Below, piece after piece: positions 19,020 to 28,325 of a stretch of 64,000 bases of DNA (position 1 is the stretch's first letter; every line of letters starts with the position of its first letter). The stretch lies in the NCBI RefSeq assembly GCF_000744255.1, contig NZ_JQLO01000001.1, forward strand, positions 992,001 to 1,056,000. Reading direction: 5' to 3'. The position numbers and the translations under genes were made by a program. Source of the DNA: Carnobacterium divergens DSM 20623 (GTDB lineage: Bacteria > Bacillota > Bacilli > Lactobacillales > Carnobacteriaceae). Under the pieces are notes generated by a model. The model did no database searches. It saw nothing but the letters and a program-made list of their open reading frames with translations, and was not told where the DNA came from.

Positions 19020-19562
19020 CTACGTCTTTAACTCAATCAGTAATCCACTTAATTTTGTCACAGTTCGCCAGTTGCGAATGGTTGCTTGTTCTTTTTTTAA
19101 ATATGGTGTTAATTGTTTTAACAAGGGCGAAGACAACTGATTGCCATAAATTTGAATAACTAAACAATTTTTGATCATTTCCCATTGTTCATTTGGAAAG
19201 TTAAAATTGACTAACTCACTCGTAACGAAAGCTGATTTTTTATAAACAATAAGAATTTCTTTCTGTTCTTGTAATTCTGCTTTAAAAAGGGAACATTTTT
19301 CTAAATTCTGAATAAATGTTTCTCCCGTTATTACAATAACTGGAATAGGAAAATCAACAATTGTTTTTAATTTTTCTTCAATTTTTGTAGCAATTAAATT
19401 TACATCTTGTGGCGCGCCTTTCATCACTGCGTTACCGCTACGTAAAACTGTTTTCACAGATTGGAACCCCAGCATTTCAAGGATCTTTTTTAAATCGCTC
19501 ATTTTAAGCTGATGAGCTTTCCCGACATTGATTCCTCGTAATAAAACGACATAATTCTCCAA
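19020..19562 (-). CDS. DUF1697 domain protein
   Basis: A 180-residue soluble protein that matches the DUF1697 family along its length. The conserved opening is YVVLLRGINVGKAHQLKMSDL, then LRSGNAVM and further on IVYKKS; these N-terminal motifs define the family. No biochemical function is established that I know of. The start appears to be TTG, about 7 bp after AAGGATG, with no better in-frame ATG upstream. It lies 32 bp after the DUF1294 gene on the same strand and is followed by a strong terminator, so it is probably the last gene of the trmK-to-DUF1697 transcript. Confidence 0.8.
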   Translation of the reverse strand: MENYVVLLRGINVGKAHQLKMSDLKKILEMLGFQSVKTVLRSGNAVMKGAPQDVNLIATKIEEKLKTIVDFPIPVIVITGETFIQNLEKCSLFKAELQEQKEILIVYKKSAFVTSELVNFNFPNEQWEMIKNCLVIQIYGNQLSSPLLKQLTPYLKKEQATIRNWRTVTKLSGLLIELKT

Positions 19563-19594
19563 AAAAACACATCCTTAAACTCAATCAAAAGCCC

Positions 19595-19885
19595 TTATCT
19601 AAAAATTGGACGGTTAAATAAAAAATAAAGCATACCTAACATTAGGACTAACCCTAATAAATAAATAACTTTAAATTTTGTCACTCGGATTTTATGATGG
19701 AAGAGAACCATTCCTAAAATACCGCCTAAACCGCCGCCTAAAATACCAAATGAAAGCAATGTTTTTTCAGGAATACGCCACATTTTTTTCTTTGCACGGT
19801 ATTTATCAATGCCCATTAAAACAAATAAAATTGCATTGACCGATCCAAAATAGAGAAGTGCGATTAAACGATCTTCCATCATCAT
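19595..19885 (-). CDS. DUF1294 small membrane protein
   Basis: A 96-residue protein with about three membrane helices (residues 8-24, 40-62, 70-90) and the conserved DUF1294 core [20 protein letters not shown] followed by [10 protein letters not shown] and a basic [10 protein letters not shown]. Its role is unknown. The start codon overlaps the pepT stop codon (ATGATGATG around 19877-19885), and no separate ribosome binding site is visible, so translation is probably coupled to pepT. Which of the three consecutive ATG codons is used cannot be decided. Confidence 0.8.
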   Translation of the reverse strand: MMMEDRLIALLYFGSVNAILFVLMGIDKYRAKKKMWRIPEKTLLSFGILGGGLGGILGMVLFHHKIRVTKFKVIYLLGLVLMLGMLYFLFNRPIFR

Positions 19886-21108
19886 TGGGCATTTAACTTA
19901 GCGATTTCAACAATTACATTTGTCGCTTTCTCCATGCTTTCAACCGCAACAAATTCATATCGGCCGTGGAAATTTTCGCCACCTGCAAAAATATTTGGTG
20001 TTGGCAGTCCCATAAAGGATAATTTTGACCCATCTGTTCCACCACGAATAGGTTCAATAATTGGTTTAATAGAAAGATTTTCCATTGCTGTTTTCGCTAA
20101 AGTAACAATCGATAAATCTTTTTCAATAATATCTTTCATATTATAATACTGATCTTTTAACTCTACTGTTACACGTTCTGTCTTGTACTTCTCATTTAGT
20201 TTCGCTGCTATTTTTTGAATCATTTCTTTACGAGCTATAAATTTATCATGATCGTGGTCACGAATAATGTAGACCATTTTGGCCTCTTCAACTTCCCCAT
20301 TTAAATCATACAGATGATAGAAACCTTCACTCCCATCCGTTTGTTCAGGAACTTCATTTTGTGGTAACGCTGCATCAAATTCTAATGCAATTTTTAATGC
20401 ATTAACCATTGTGTTTTTAGCTGTTCCTGGATGAACATTTTTACCTTGAATCTTCACAATTGCTTGTGCAGCATTAAAACTTTCATATTCCAATTCACCA
20501 ACTGGACCGCCATCCATCGTATACGCAAAGTCTGCATTAAAACCAGCAACATCAAAACGATCTGCTCCAATACCTATTTCTTCATCTGGACCAAAAGCCA
20601 CGCGAATTGTACCATGTGGAATTGAAGGATCCTTGATTAAAATTTCCATTGCTGTCATAATTTCAGCAATACCTGCTTTATCATCAGCGCCTAGTAGGGT
20701 TGTTCCATCTGTTGTAATCAATGTTTGACCAAGATAATTTTTTAAATTAGGAAAATCAACTGGCGAAAGAACAATGTTTTCAACCTCATTTAAAATAATT
20801 TCAGAACCGTCGTAATTTTCATGAAATTGTGGCGAAACATTTTCAGCATTAAAGTCTGCTGTATCCATATGAGCAATAAATCCAATGGTTGGGACTTCTT
20901 TTTCGCTATTACTTGGAAGTGTCGCTGTTACAAAACCATTTTGCTCATTGTAAGCAACATCACTCATGCCAAGTTCTTTTAACTCTTTTGCTAAAACTTT
21001 TGCAAATTCTACTTGTGTTTGAGTTGAAGGGACAGTTGAACTTGTTTCATCTGAACGAGTTTCGGTTTGAACATAACTTATAAAACGTGGCACTAAATTT
21101 TTATACAT
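19882..21108 (-). CDS. pepT: Peptidase T (tripeptide aminopeptidase)
   Basis: Cytosolic M20B metallopeptidase that releases the N-terminal residue of tripeptides, 408 residues as in the family. Metal and catalytic motifs: [11 protein letters not shown] (His and Asp), [14 protein letters not shown] (bridging Asp), [12 protein letters not shown] (catalytic Glu-Glu), [12 protein letters not shown] and [18 protein letters not shown]. The start is ATG 21108 (MYKNL) with AGAGGA about 9 bp upstream; the upstream in-frame TTG at 21126 precedes that site. It fits with the peptide uptake system at 8998. Confidence 0.95.
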   Translation of the reverse strand: MYKNLVPRFISYVQTETRSDETSSTVPSTQTQVEFAKVLAKELKELGMSDVAYNEQNGFVTATLPSNSEKEVPTIGFIAHMDTADFNAENVSPQFHENYDGSEIILNEVENIVLSPVDFPNLKNYLGQTLITTDGTTLLGADDKAGIAEIMTAMEILIKDPSIPHGTIRVAFGPDEEIGIGADRFDVAGFNADFAYTMDGGPVGELEYESFNAAQAIVKIQGKNVHPGTAKNTMVNALKIALEFDAALPQNEVPEQTDGSEGFYHLYDLNGEVEEAKMVYIIRDHDHDKFIARKEMIQKIAAKLNEKYKTERVTVELKDQYYNMKDIIEKDLSIVTLAKTAMENLSIKPIIEPIRGGTDGSKLSFMGLPTPNIFAGGENFHGRYEFVAVESMEKATNVIVEIAKLNAQ

Positions 21109-21133
21109 AAGAAAACTTCCTCTCAAATTTGGT

Positions 21134-22258
21134 TTATTTAAAACGGTACGGATCGGTATTTAAGTTGGATTGAATAATTTCGATTTCCCAGGATTCGCTA
21201 ACTTTCCATTGAGTAAATAGATCAGCTAATCCTTCTTTACAAATGCTTTCAATATGATGTCCTGGATCAATCACTGTCAAACCATCAGCTAACATATCAT
21301 GAGCAGTATGGTAATAAACATCTCCCGTAATATAAACATCTGCTTGTTTTTTTAAAGCGCTTGGATAGTACTTGCCTGCGTCTCCTCCACAAATAGCCAC
21401 CCGTTGAATCATTTTTGAAGGATCTGTCGTAACAAGTCGTAACCCCTCTAATTGAAAAATAGCTTTTACTTTTTCTGAAAAATCATTCACTGAAATAGGT
21501 TCTGGTAAATCTCCAACTCTTCCTAATCCATAGGCATCTACAAAATTTTCAATTGTATACAAATCATATCCTGGTTCTTCGTATGGATGGCTCTCAAATA
21601 AAGCTCGTTCAATTTTAGCTGTTTTATGTTCAGGAAAAATCACTTCAATTCGAGCTTCTTCAACTTCTTCCGTTTGATTTAACGTTCCAATTGTCGGCAT
21701 TGCACCATTAATGGGTGTAAATCTTCCAGTTCCTTCAAGTGTATAGCTACAATTTTCGTAATTAGGACCAATTTTCCCTGCTCCTGCTTTAGTTAAAGCC
21801 ACTCGTACTTTTTCTTCATCCGACTTAGGAACATAAACAGCTAATTTTTTATAACCTGTTTGATTGGTAATATGCATAATTTCTGTATTTTTAATTCCAA
21901 TTGCTTGTCCCAACCAGTCATTTAATCCATTTGTTGCTACATCTAGATTGGTATGAGCGCCATATACTGCGATATTGTGTTTCAATAAATCTGCATACAT
22001 TTTATTTTGGGGATTGTCTGTAATTAAATTTTTAGCTGCTCTGAACATAATGGGGTGATGAGCAAAAATCAAATCAACCCCTTTTTCAATAGCTTCTTCA
22101 ACTACTTCTGGGCGGATGTCTAACGTCACCAGTATTTTTTTGATTGGCTTATCTAACGTTCCAATTTGTAACCCTACCGGATCTCCAGCTTCAGCTAATT
22201 CCATAGGTGCAAATTCTTCAAATTTTGCTATAAATTCTTTTCCCGTCACTATGCTCAT
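21134..22258 (-). CDS. Nif3-like dinuclear metal centre protein (YqfO type)
   Basis: A 374-residue member of the Nif3/YbgI/YqfO family, which forms a toroidal hexamer with two metal ions per subunit. Metal-site motifs are FAHHPIMF and GAHTNLDVA in the first half and [13 protein letters not shown] near the end. The central insertion (about residues 125-235, with [21 protein letters not shown] and [10 protein letters not shown]) is the PII/CutA-like domain found in YqfO but not in shorter homologues. Its function is uncertain; a GTP cyclohydrolase type of activity has been suggested for relatives. The start overlaps the trmK stop codon (ATGA). Confidence 0.9.
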   Translation of the reverse strand: MSIVTGKEFIAKFEEFAPMELAEAGDPVGLQIGTLDKPIKKILVTLDIRPEVVEEAIEKGVDLIFAHHPIMFRAAKNLITDNPQNKMYADLLKHNIAVYGAHTNLDVATNGLNDWLGQAIGIKNTEIMHITNQTGYKKLAVYVPKSDEEKVRVALTKAGAGKIGPNYENCSYTLEGTGRFTPINGAMPTIGTLNQTEEVEEARIEVIFPEHKTAKIERALFESHPYEEPGYDLYTIENFVDAYGLGRVGDLPEPISVNDFSEKVKAIFQLEGLRLVTTDPSKMIQRVAICGGDAGKYYPSALKKQADVYITGDVYYHTAHDMLADGLTVIDPGHHIESICKEGLADLFTQWKVSESWEIEIIQSNLNTDPYRFK

Positions 22259-22956
22259 TGGATCAACTCCTCGATTTCTTTGATTTCTCTTTCGACTTGC
22301 TGAATTTTTTCACTTTGGTCCGTTGATGATTTTTTTAAACTTGCTAAAATTGTCCGACTCTTCTTTAATTCACTCTTCCATTTTTCAATAAAAATAGCTG
22401 AAGGAGTATTTTTTAAAAAGACACCGTATTTTAAATCTTGATTACTATAATTCTGTTTTTTTTCACTTTTTTCAGCAACAATAATTTCATATTTTTTTTG
22501 ATCTTCTTCAATTAACTCTTCAGCAATAATTTGATAACTATGATGCATCAACCAGTTTCTTAGAGTGTATTCCCCAATATTCGGTTGTAAAATTAAGCGT
22601 TCTTTTCCTGAAAGTTGGTTTTTTTGAACTCCATTTTCTAAAATAGAGGCAATTAATGAGCCTCCCATTCCACAAATGGTAATAGCCGTAATTTCATCTT
22701 CTATCGTTAATACGTCTAAGCCATTCCCTAAGCGTACATCTATTTTATTTGTTAAATTTAATCGTTCTACTTGATCTTTGGCTGTTTGAAACGGTCCGAT
22801 TACAACTTCTCCGGCAATGGCAAACTCAATCTGTTGATTTAAAGTCAATGCGCAAGGTAAATAGGCATGATCCGAACCAATATCTGCTAATCTCGCTTTT
22901 TTAGGTACATAAGAAGCGGCTTTTGCTAACCGCATCGATAATTGTTTTTCATCCAT
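22255..22956 (-). CDS. trmK: tRNA (adenine-22-N1)-methyltransferase
   Basis: SAM-dependent enzyme that methylates N1 of A22 in bacterial tRNAs; formerly YqfN. The SAM-binding segment reads LADIGSDHAYLPC, with the family motifs ICGMGG and LILQPNIGEYTLRNWL. It is about 233 residues with a coiled-coil C-terminus (KSELKKSRTILASLKKSS). I start it at ATG 22956: a TATAAT box at 22991-22996 overlaps the next upstream ATG, so that longer form would not be transcribed whole. Its coupling to the Nif3-like gene is the usual Firmicutes arrangement. Confidence 0.92.
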   Translation of the reverse strand: MDEKQLSMRLAKAASYVPKKARLADIGSDHAYLPCALTLNQQIEFAIAGEVVIGPFQTAKDQVERLNLTNKIDVRLGNGLDVLTIEDEITAITICGMGGSLIASILENGVQKNQLSGKERLILQPNIGEYTLRNWLMHHSYQIIAEELIEEDQKKYEIIVAEKSEKKQNYSNQDLKYGVFLKNTPSAIFIEKWKSELKKSRTILASLKKSSTDQSEKIQQVEREIKEIEELIQ

Positions 22957-22990
22957 AAATTCGCTATCATTCCTTTCAGGCTTCTTTTCC

Positions 22991-22996
22991 ATTATA
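22991..22996 (-). promoter_or_regulatory. -10 box of the trmK operon
   Basis: TATAAT on the minus strand, 35 bp upstream of the chosen trmK start. No good -35 box is seen (AAGAAA at 17 bp). The position argues against the longer in-frame start at 22992. Confidence 0.55.
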
Positions 22997-23243
22997 CAAC
23001 AAATTGACTTATTTTTCTTCTAGTTTAAGTGAGAAGTTTTTGCAAGAAATAAAGAATTGGTCTCATTTTTCTCTACGCGTCTTTAATGAGATCTTTCAAC
23101 GGGTATGTTTTAATGCTTTTGATTATTTTGACTTATCATTTGATTTAACAATTTTTAGATAACTTTAAAAGTCCGATGCTACTAATTAGAAGGAACTCTT
23201 TTATCCTTACCGAGTCTGCATCTCTTGTAGTATCGTTATACAA
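22997..23243. other. Intergenic stretch with an unexplained hairpin
   Basis: No ORF with a ribosome binding site, tRNA or known riboswitch is apparent in this part of the 353-bp gap between the trmK and autolysin coding regions. It holds an inverted repeat at 23059-23093 (GGTCTCATT with AATGAGATC, nine pairs including one G-U, 17-nt loop) without a good T run on either side. The base composition is slightly more mixed than the neighbouring gaps. Confidence 0.4.
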
Positions 23244-23280
23244 CAAAAAAAGACAAAGAAGTAAGTTTCTTTGCCTTTTA
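23244..23280 (-). terminator. Terminator of the autolysin gene
   Basis: Stem CAAAGAA/TTCTTTG (23254-23260 with 23267-23273), followed on the minus strand by CTTTTTTTG. Confidence 0.75.
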
Positions 23281-23309
23281 GTAACGAATTTCATTTTATT
23301 TAAATCAAC

Positions 23310-24803
23310 TTAAACAGTATGAATGGTTAATTGTTGACCGATAAATAATAGATTTTGTTTCATTCCGTTCCATTTTTTTATTTCAATTGGAGAAACATGA
23401 TGTTTTAATGCAATACTATGAAGAGAATCTCCCTCAACTACTTGATAATTGATAGTTGCCGTTGCTTCACTTTTTTTGTCAGAACGTAAAGATGATGCTG
23501 TTTCATCAAATGCTAGTGAACCTTGTTGAATTTGTTGAAATTTAGTCGTTTCCTCAACTGAAGTTGATTTAGAGACATCCTTATTTATTACATCTTCTGT
23601 TGGTTCAACAGGTACCTCAGTCATCTCACCTTTTTTAGCAATAATTTCTTGATTCACAAATATAATATCTGATGTTAACTGATTCCATTCCATCAATTCT
23701 GCAACAGAAACATTATAAGTATTAGCTATGTCCCACAATGTATCGCCTTTGACAATTGTATGCATCAAGTCAGCTTCTTTTTCAACTGATTTTTTAACTA
23801 CACCCTCATCAAATTGAGTTAAATCATACGTTTCAATTAATTGATTTAATTTCTCTGCATAACGAGTATCCGTCGCATATTTTCCTGTTAAAAATTGGGT
23901 AGCCTCACGATAAGAAGTTGTATTTGATTTCCAAGTTCCTGCATAAAAAGTTTCGTTGTATGAAGTTCCCCCTTTTAGAAGTTTAGCGTAATCTTCTAAT
24001 GATTCCTTATAAGAAGGGTATTTTCTGAATTGACCGGTAATTTGGTAGTAATTACCAGAGCCATCATCTTCTAACGTCAACATTGCAACAGAATCTGATT
24101 CAAAAGTGCCCTTGATTCCAAATAAATTGTGGTTTGGTTCACTAGAGAGTGAACTATTTCCTGAACCACTTTCTAAAATAGCTTGTGCAATCATTACTGA
24201 AGCGTATAAATCTTGTTCTACTCCAATTTCAGAAGCAGATTCTGAAATTTTATCAATAAATTCTTGAGTTGATTGATTTTTAACAAACATAATTTTTTCA
24301 GCTTCTTCACGATTTGCTTCCGGAGCTTGAACTTCAATAATATTTTGACTTACAACTTCTTCTTTTGTGAATGGGCGTGTCGTTTCAACTTCTGTTTTTG
24401 GTGCTGGAGCTGGCGTCACTACAACTGGTGGAACTTCTTCAACTGGTGGTGAAATAGGTTCAACAGGTTTTGGTTGAGGATTTTCAGTAGTCCGTTCTTC
24501 AACTGGTGGGACTACTGGTTCCGTTGTTTCTGGTTCTGATTCTGAAATTTCAGGCATATCCTTTTCTAGACTATTTTTTTCATCAGAAGAGTTTAATTGT
24601 GATGACGCTGATTGATCTATCATCTCTTCAATCGCTCGATGACTTGTGGATGCATTCTCTTCAGCACTAGCTAAGACCGAGAAACTTGGCAATGCAAGTG
24701 AAGCAACAACAATTGATGTATTCAATAATCCAGAACTTTTTTTGATTATTTTTAATTGTTGTTCTTTTTTTTCTTTTAAAATTCTTGTTTTTCTACTTTT
24801 CAT
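23310..24803 (-). CDS. Peptidoglycan glucosaminidase (autolysin) with two LysM repeats
   Basis: Secreted cell-wall hydrolase of 497 residues. Order of parts: basic N-terminus and signal peptide ending near residue 47 (VLASA-EE); a Ser/Glu/Pro-rich low-complexity linker to about residue 160 with repeated PPVEE; a GH73 glucosaminidase domain (about 170-330) with IAQAILESGSGNSSLS holding the catalytic Glu and HNLFGIKG; then two LysM modules, HTIVKGDTLWDIANTYNVS and YQVVEGDSLHSIALKHHVS, that bind the wall. GH73 enzymes of this type separate daughter cells. The start is strong (GGGGGAAG before ATG). It follows the broken coiled-coil gene by 32 bp. Confidence 0.92.
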   Translation of the reverse strand: MKSRKTRILKEKKEQQLKIIKKSSGLLNTSIVVASLALPSFSVLASAEENASTSHRAIEEMIDQSASSQLNSSDEKNSLEKDMPEISESEPETTEPVVPPVEERTTENPQPKPVEPISPPVEEVPPVVVTPAPAPKTEVETTRPFTKEEVVSQNIIEVQAPEANREEAEKIMFVKNQSTQEFIDKISESASEIGVEQDLYASVMIAQAILESGSGNSSLSSEPNHNLFGIKGTFESDSVAMLTLEDDGSGNYYQITGQFRKYPSYKESLEDYAKLLKGGTSYNETFYAGTWKSNTTSYREATQFLTGKYATDTRYAEKLNQLIETYDLTQFDEGVVKKSVEKEADLMHTIVKGDTLWDIANTYNVSVAELMEWNQLTSDIIFVNQEIIAKKGEMTEVPVEPTEDVINKDVSKSTSVEETTKFQQIQQGSLAFDETASSLRSDKKSEATATINYQVVEGDSLHSIALKHHVSPIEIKKWNGMKQNLLFIGQQLTIHTV

Positions 24804-24835
24804 TTTACTTCCCCCTATTAATTAGTACGTTCGAC

Positions 24836-25402
24836 CTAGTGTAATGTTGATTCAATTGCTGTTGTCATCTTTGTTACTAAAGAATCTATCTGTTCTTTTG
24901 ATTTTAATAGTTCTCCTGTTAAATCTGACAACTCTTTTTTTAACCGTTCTTCCAACTGGTTAGGCTTTTTTTCTATATCAAAACTACTCCATCCTACTCT
25001 TTTCTTTGCATCAATCAACACTTCCGCAATCTCAGCCTTTGAATTTCTTAAGTCTTCGTACATTTTTTGATTTTGTTTTTCAAGTTCTTGAATTTTTTGT
25101 TTGCTTAATTCAAGCTCTTTTTCTAAATCTATAGTATTAGAATGCTTTGTTAGATGACTTTGTTCTTTTAATTGACGATTTTCTTGAGTTAACTGCTGAA
25201 CAAATTTTTGAAGTTCTAAATAATCTTGTTCAATCGTTTGATAATGTGCAGGTAAGGCTTTTTCTTTGTAACTATCTGCTTCAATTTAATTTTTTTTTAA
25301 TTTTAAAGATTTGTATTTTTCGTTGACGTTTTTTAACTGTCGTCTTACCTTGCGATTTTCTTTTTCTAATTGCGTTATTTTATCTGTCGAGAAATCTGGC
25401 AT
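24836..25402 (-). pseudogene. Coiled-coil protein gene interrupted by an in-frame TAA
   Basis: Reading from ATG 25402 (AGGGAG upstream) gives 38 residues, then TAA at 25286-25288, then the same frame stays open for 150 more codons to the stop at 24836. Both halves are alike: highly charged heptad-like coiled coil (ITQLEKENRKVRRQLK; later LQKFVQQLTQENRQLKEQ and LELSKQKIQELEKQNQ). The intact protein would be about 188 residues, soluble, with a C-terminal amphipathic segment. A CAA-to-TAA change would explain the lesion. No usable restart with a ribosome binding site is seen for the second half. The family is not recognised. It lies directly upstream of the autolysin gene, suggesting a former wall or division role. 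Confidence 0.8.
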
Positions 25403-25593
25403 ATTAACTATCCACTCCCTTTAACAAACTCTATAGCATAGGTTTTATATAATTTTATGTACCTTTTTTTTATTCACGAAGATATGGAAATGTTAGTTAT
25501 TTTAATGATTCCTATAAATTATACCTTCTTTATTATACCATAATTCCTTAAAAAATGAACATTATCTCTATTCTTATTTTTTCGCTTTTGAAC

Positions 25594-25627
25594 GTAAAAA
25601 AAAACCTAAAATAAGTTTATTTAGGTT
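25594..25627 (-). terminator. Terminator of the DUF1003 gene
   Basis: Hairpin AACCTAAA/TTTAGGTT (25603-25610 with 25619-25626) with a run of nine T after it on the minus strand. The stem includes the stop codon of the gene. The rest of the gap to 25402 is AT-rich with no other feature seen. Confidence 0.8.
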
Positions 25628-26348
25628 TGTGAGGTTTAAATTTTTCAAGTTCATCTATTCTGTCATGTAATTCGTTTAAAAGATCTACTTGTACAGTTTG
25701 AATTTCAAGTAAGTGTTGCCATTGTTCGTTTAGCATATAATCCATTTTTTCATGCAAAAGTCGGATCTCTATTTCTGATTTTAAATTGACTTGGTAATCA
25801 CTATTTGATTGTGCTCGATCACGAGACTCTTGTCGATTTTGACTCATCATAATAACAGGCGCTTGAATTGCAGCTAAACAAGATAAGACTAGATTTAACA
25901 ATATAAAGGGGTAGGGATCAAAGGTTGGCTTGAATAGCGCGATTGAATTTATTAAAATCCAGACAACTAAAACGCCAATAAAAGAAAAAATAAAAATCCA
26001 ACTACCACCAAATTTCGCAATCGAATCTGCTACTCTTTGTCCCAAAGTTAATTTGCTACTTAGTTGCTGATTAATATTTTCTGAAACTGTTTGACCTTCC
26101 TTAATGCTAGTTAATACTTTGCTATTTAATAAATCCATTTCTTTTGAATCATTTTGAATCATTTTTTCTATTGAACTTAATCGATATTCCACTAAATCAT
26201 GATAACATATAAAATCTTTTTCTGTTAATGTGGGGTGCTCTTTTAGAATAAATTTTTTAAGTTTTTCTTCAACGTTTTGAATTTTAGTTCCTTCATTTAA
26301 AGCATATTTTTTATGACAAACAAAACATTGTTGATCTTTTTTATCCAT
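25617..26348 (-). CDS. DUF1003 membrane protein
   Basis: A 243-residue protein of the DUF1003 (YqhA-like) family. It starts with a small CxxC element (CFVCHKKY), then a predicted helical region, two membrane helices near residues 115-135 and 147-170 (WIFIFSFIGVLVVWILIN; PFILLNLVLSCLAAIQAPVI), the conserved motif MMSQNRQESRDRAQSNSDYQ and a C-terminal coiled coil. Some relatives are tied to magnesium or manganese physiology, but function is not settled. The start is ATG 26348, behind AGAGGTGG; the in-frame GTG at 26360 falls inside that ribosome binding site. Probably co-transcribed with the two genes upstream. Confidence 0.85.
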   Translation of the reverse strand: MDKKDQQCFVCHKKYALNEGTKIQNVEEKLKKFILKEHPTLTEKDFICYHDLVEYRLSSIEKMIQNDSKEMDLLNSKVLTSIKEGQTVSENINQQLSSKLTLGQRVADSIAKFGGSWIFIFSFIGVLVVWILINSIALFKPTFDPYPFILLNLVLSCLAAIQAPVIMMSQNRQESRDRAQSNSDYQVNLKSEIEIRLLHEKMDYMLNEQWQHLLEIQTVQVDLLNELHDRIDELEKFKPHKPK

Positions 26349-26363
26349 TTTTCTTCCCACCTC

Positions 26364-26597
26364 TCATGAGTTTGATAAATCAATTTTATAAGCACTTGTA
26401 TCTTCTTTAGAGGTAAAAGAAATCTTTACAATCTGACTTGGATTTAAATAAATAATCTGTGCTTCATTATTATAAAAACGAATTAATCGACTATGGAGTG
26501 TACCGTCACCATTTGAAACTTTTTCAAAAAATTCTTTTTCAGACATCATTAATGTTACTTTTTCATTATTACTTAATGTGACTAAACAGTGTGTCAT
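26364..26597 (-). CDS. Hypothetical small protein
   Basis: I do not recognise this protein. The chosen form is 77 residues, starting at MTHCLVTL, where AAAGGTGGG lies 7 bp upstream. A longer reading to 26633 would overlap the lipoprotein gene. The sequence is beta-strand-like (THCLVTLSNNEKVTLMM; LIRFYNNEAQIIYLNPSQIV) with no signal peptide or helix anchor, and resembles a small Sm-like or PH-like fold in pattern only. It lies between the lipoprotein and DUF1003 genes with short gaps, so the three look like one operon. Confidence 0.65.
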   Translation of the reverse strand: MTHCLVTLSNNEKVTLMMSEKEFFEKVSNGDGTLHSRLIRFYNNEAQIIYLNPSQIVKISFTSKEDTSAYKIDLSNS

Positions 26598-26625
26598 CCT
26601 TTTTCCCACCTTTACAATCATACTA

Positions 26626-27054
26626 TCACTCAACTACTACTATTTTATAAACATCTTTTCCTGGAATTTGAGGAGGCAATGACATCGTTGAAACAGGTTC
26701 TTTAGCTAATGTTATTTTCACGGTCATTCCACTCTTAACATCAATCATATCCACTTTTTCTTTTGTTTTTGCATTCAACAGATTTGTACCATCTGTAATC
26801 AATATAACGTCATTTGTTAAAACCGGAGGTGTCGTATTTTTTGAATCTACGGGTGTAATATCTTTTACTAAAATTCCTCCCTTTTCAGCAGCGCCGTCTT
26901 CTTTAACAACTGCCGTATAGACGATTGATTCTTTTTTTGTCTCTGTTGTTGAGGACTCCTTTTTTTTTGATTCTGATTCATTCGTTGCTTGCTTACATCC
27001 TGTTAACGCTAATATAGCAACTGTTAGGAATACGGCTATTTTTATTTTTTTCAT
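26626..27054 (-). CDS. Putative lipoprotein
   Basis: A 142-residue exported protein. The signal peptide ends with the lipobox LTGC (Cys20), so it should be lipid-anchored. A Ser/Lys/Glu-rich linker follows (ESESKKKESSTTETKKES), then a beta-rich domain of about 90 residues that I cannot assign; it contains VYTAVVKEDGAAEKGG and VDMIDVKSGMTVKITLAKEP, resembling small OB-like lipoprotein domains. A ribosome binding site GGAGGG precedes the ATG. It is the first gene of the small group that ends with the DUF1003 gene. Confidence 0.8.
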   Translation of the reverse strand: MKKIKIAVFLTVAILALTGCKQATNESESKKKESSTTETKKESIVYTAVVKEDGAAEKGGILVKDITPVDSKNTTPPVLTNDVILITDGTNLLNAKTKEKVDMIDVKSGMTVKITLAKEPVSTMSLPPQIPGKDVYKIVVVE

Positions 27055-27121
27055 CTTTATCCCTCCAACTCATTCTCTCTTCTCTAGTATCTTAAAGATT
27101 ACACAAAAATGCAACTCACAA

Positions 27122-27158
27122 GGTAAAAAAAACCTATCTAAATTTTCTTAGATAGATT
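27122..27158 (-). terminator. Terminator of the dnaG-rpoD operon
   Basis: Stem CTATCTAA/TTAGATAG (27134-27141 with 27149-27156), followed on the minus strand by a run of eight T. Confidence 0.85.
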
Positions 27159-27166
27159 TTGTATAA

Positions 27167-28285
27167 TTATTCTAAAAAGTCTTTTAATTGTTTTGAACGA
27201 CTTGGATGACGTAATTTGCGTAATGCTTTTGCTTCAATTTGACGAATTCGTTCTCTTGTAACACCAAATACTTTCCCAACTTCTTCTAGTGTTCTTGTGC
27301 GTCCATCATCAAGTCCAAAACGCAATCTCAGAACATTTTCTTCACGATCTGTTAATGTATCTAATACATCTTCAAGTTGCGCTTTAAGATGTTCAAAATC
27401 GGTATGTGCTGCTGGACTTGTAGCGTCTTGATCTTCAATGAAATCCCCTAGATGTGAATCATCTTCTGCACCAATAGGCGTTTCTAGCGAAACTGGCTCC
27501 TGAGCAATTTTTAAAATTTCACGTACTTTATCTGTCGGCAAATCTAGTTCGGCACCAATTTCTTCTGGCGTTGGTTCACGACCTAAATCTTGATGCAATT
27601 GACGTTGAATGCGAACTAATTTATTGATTGTTTCTACCATATGAACTGGAATACGAATGGTTCTAGCTTGATCTGCAATCGCTCGTGTAATGGCCTGACG
27701 AATCCACCAAGTAGCATAAGTTGAAAATTTAAATCCTTTTTGATAGTCAAATTTTTCAACAGCTTTCATTAATCCCATATTTCCTTCTTGGATTAAATCT
27801 AAGAATTGCATTCCTCTTCCAACATAACGCTTGGCAATACTAACTACTAGACGCAAGTTAGCTTCTGCTAAACGCTGTTTTGCTTCCTGGTCTCCTTCTT
27901 CAATTAAGATAGCCAAATCAACTTCTTCTTGCCCACTAAGTAGCTTCACGCGACCGATTTCTTTTAAATACATCCGAACAGGATCATTAATTTGCACTCC
28001 TGGAGGCGCCATTAAATCATCTTTTATTTCAGCATCTTTTTTATTCTTTTCTCTGACTAACAATTGTCGATCCGTTGGTCCACCATCGTCTCCAACAACA
28101 CTCACGCCACCATCTTCTACTTCCATAATTAGGTCGTCGATTTGCGTGACAGTTAATTTATAAGGCAATGCAATTTGTTTTGCTAACTCATCATAGTGTA
28201 TTGAACCCTTTAATTTATTTTCTTTGATTAATAACTTGATTTCTTTTTTTAATTCTTGTTTTTTTGTTCCTTCTTCATTAGCCAT
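27167..28285 (-). CDS. rpoD: Primary RNA polymerase sigma factor (sigma-70/SigA)
   Basis: The housekeeping sigma factor that directs RNA polymerase to -35/-10 promoters. At 372 residues it has the usual size for Firmicutes SigA. Region 1.1 is at the N-terminus; region 1.2-2 includes [52 protein letters not shown]; region 3 and 4 follow, ending with [32 protein letters not shown]. The start has AGGAGG 8 bp upstream. It lies 40 bp after dnaG, as in the classic macromolecular-synthesis operon, but rpsU is located elsewhere (45921). Confidence 0.98.
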   Translation of the reverse strand: MANEEGTKKQELKKEIKLLIKENKLKGSIHYDELAKQIALPYKLTVTQIDDLIMEVEDGGVSVVGDDGGPTDRQLLVREKNKKDAEIKDDLMAPPGVQINDPVRMYLKEIGRVKLLSGQEEVDLAILIEEGDQEAKQRLAEANLRLVVSIAKRYVGRGMQFLDLIQEGNMGLMKAVEKFDYQKGFKFSTYATWWIRQAITRAIADQARTIRIPVHMVETINKLVRIQRQLHQDLGREPTPEEIGAELDLPTDKVREILKIAQEPVSLETPIGAEDDSHLGDFIEDQDATSPAAHTDFEHLKAQLEDVLDTLTDREENVLRLRFGLDDGRTRTLEEVGKVFGVTRERIRQIEAKALRKLRHPSRSKQLKDFLE

Positions 28286-28325
28286 CGAAAGCCTCCTAAT
28301 TAAAATCCAACATGATAACTCAAGT

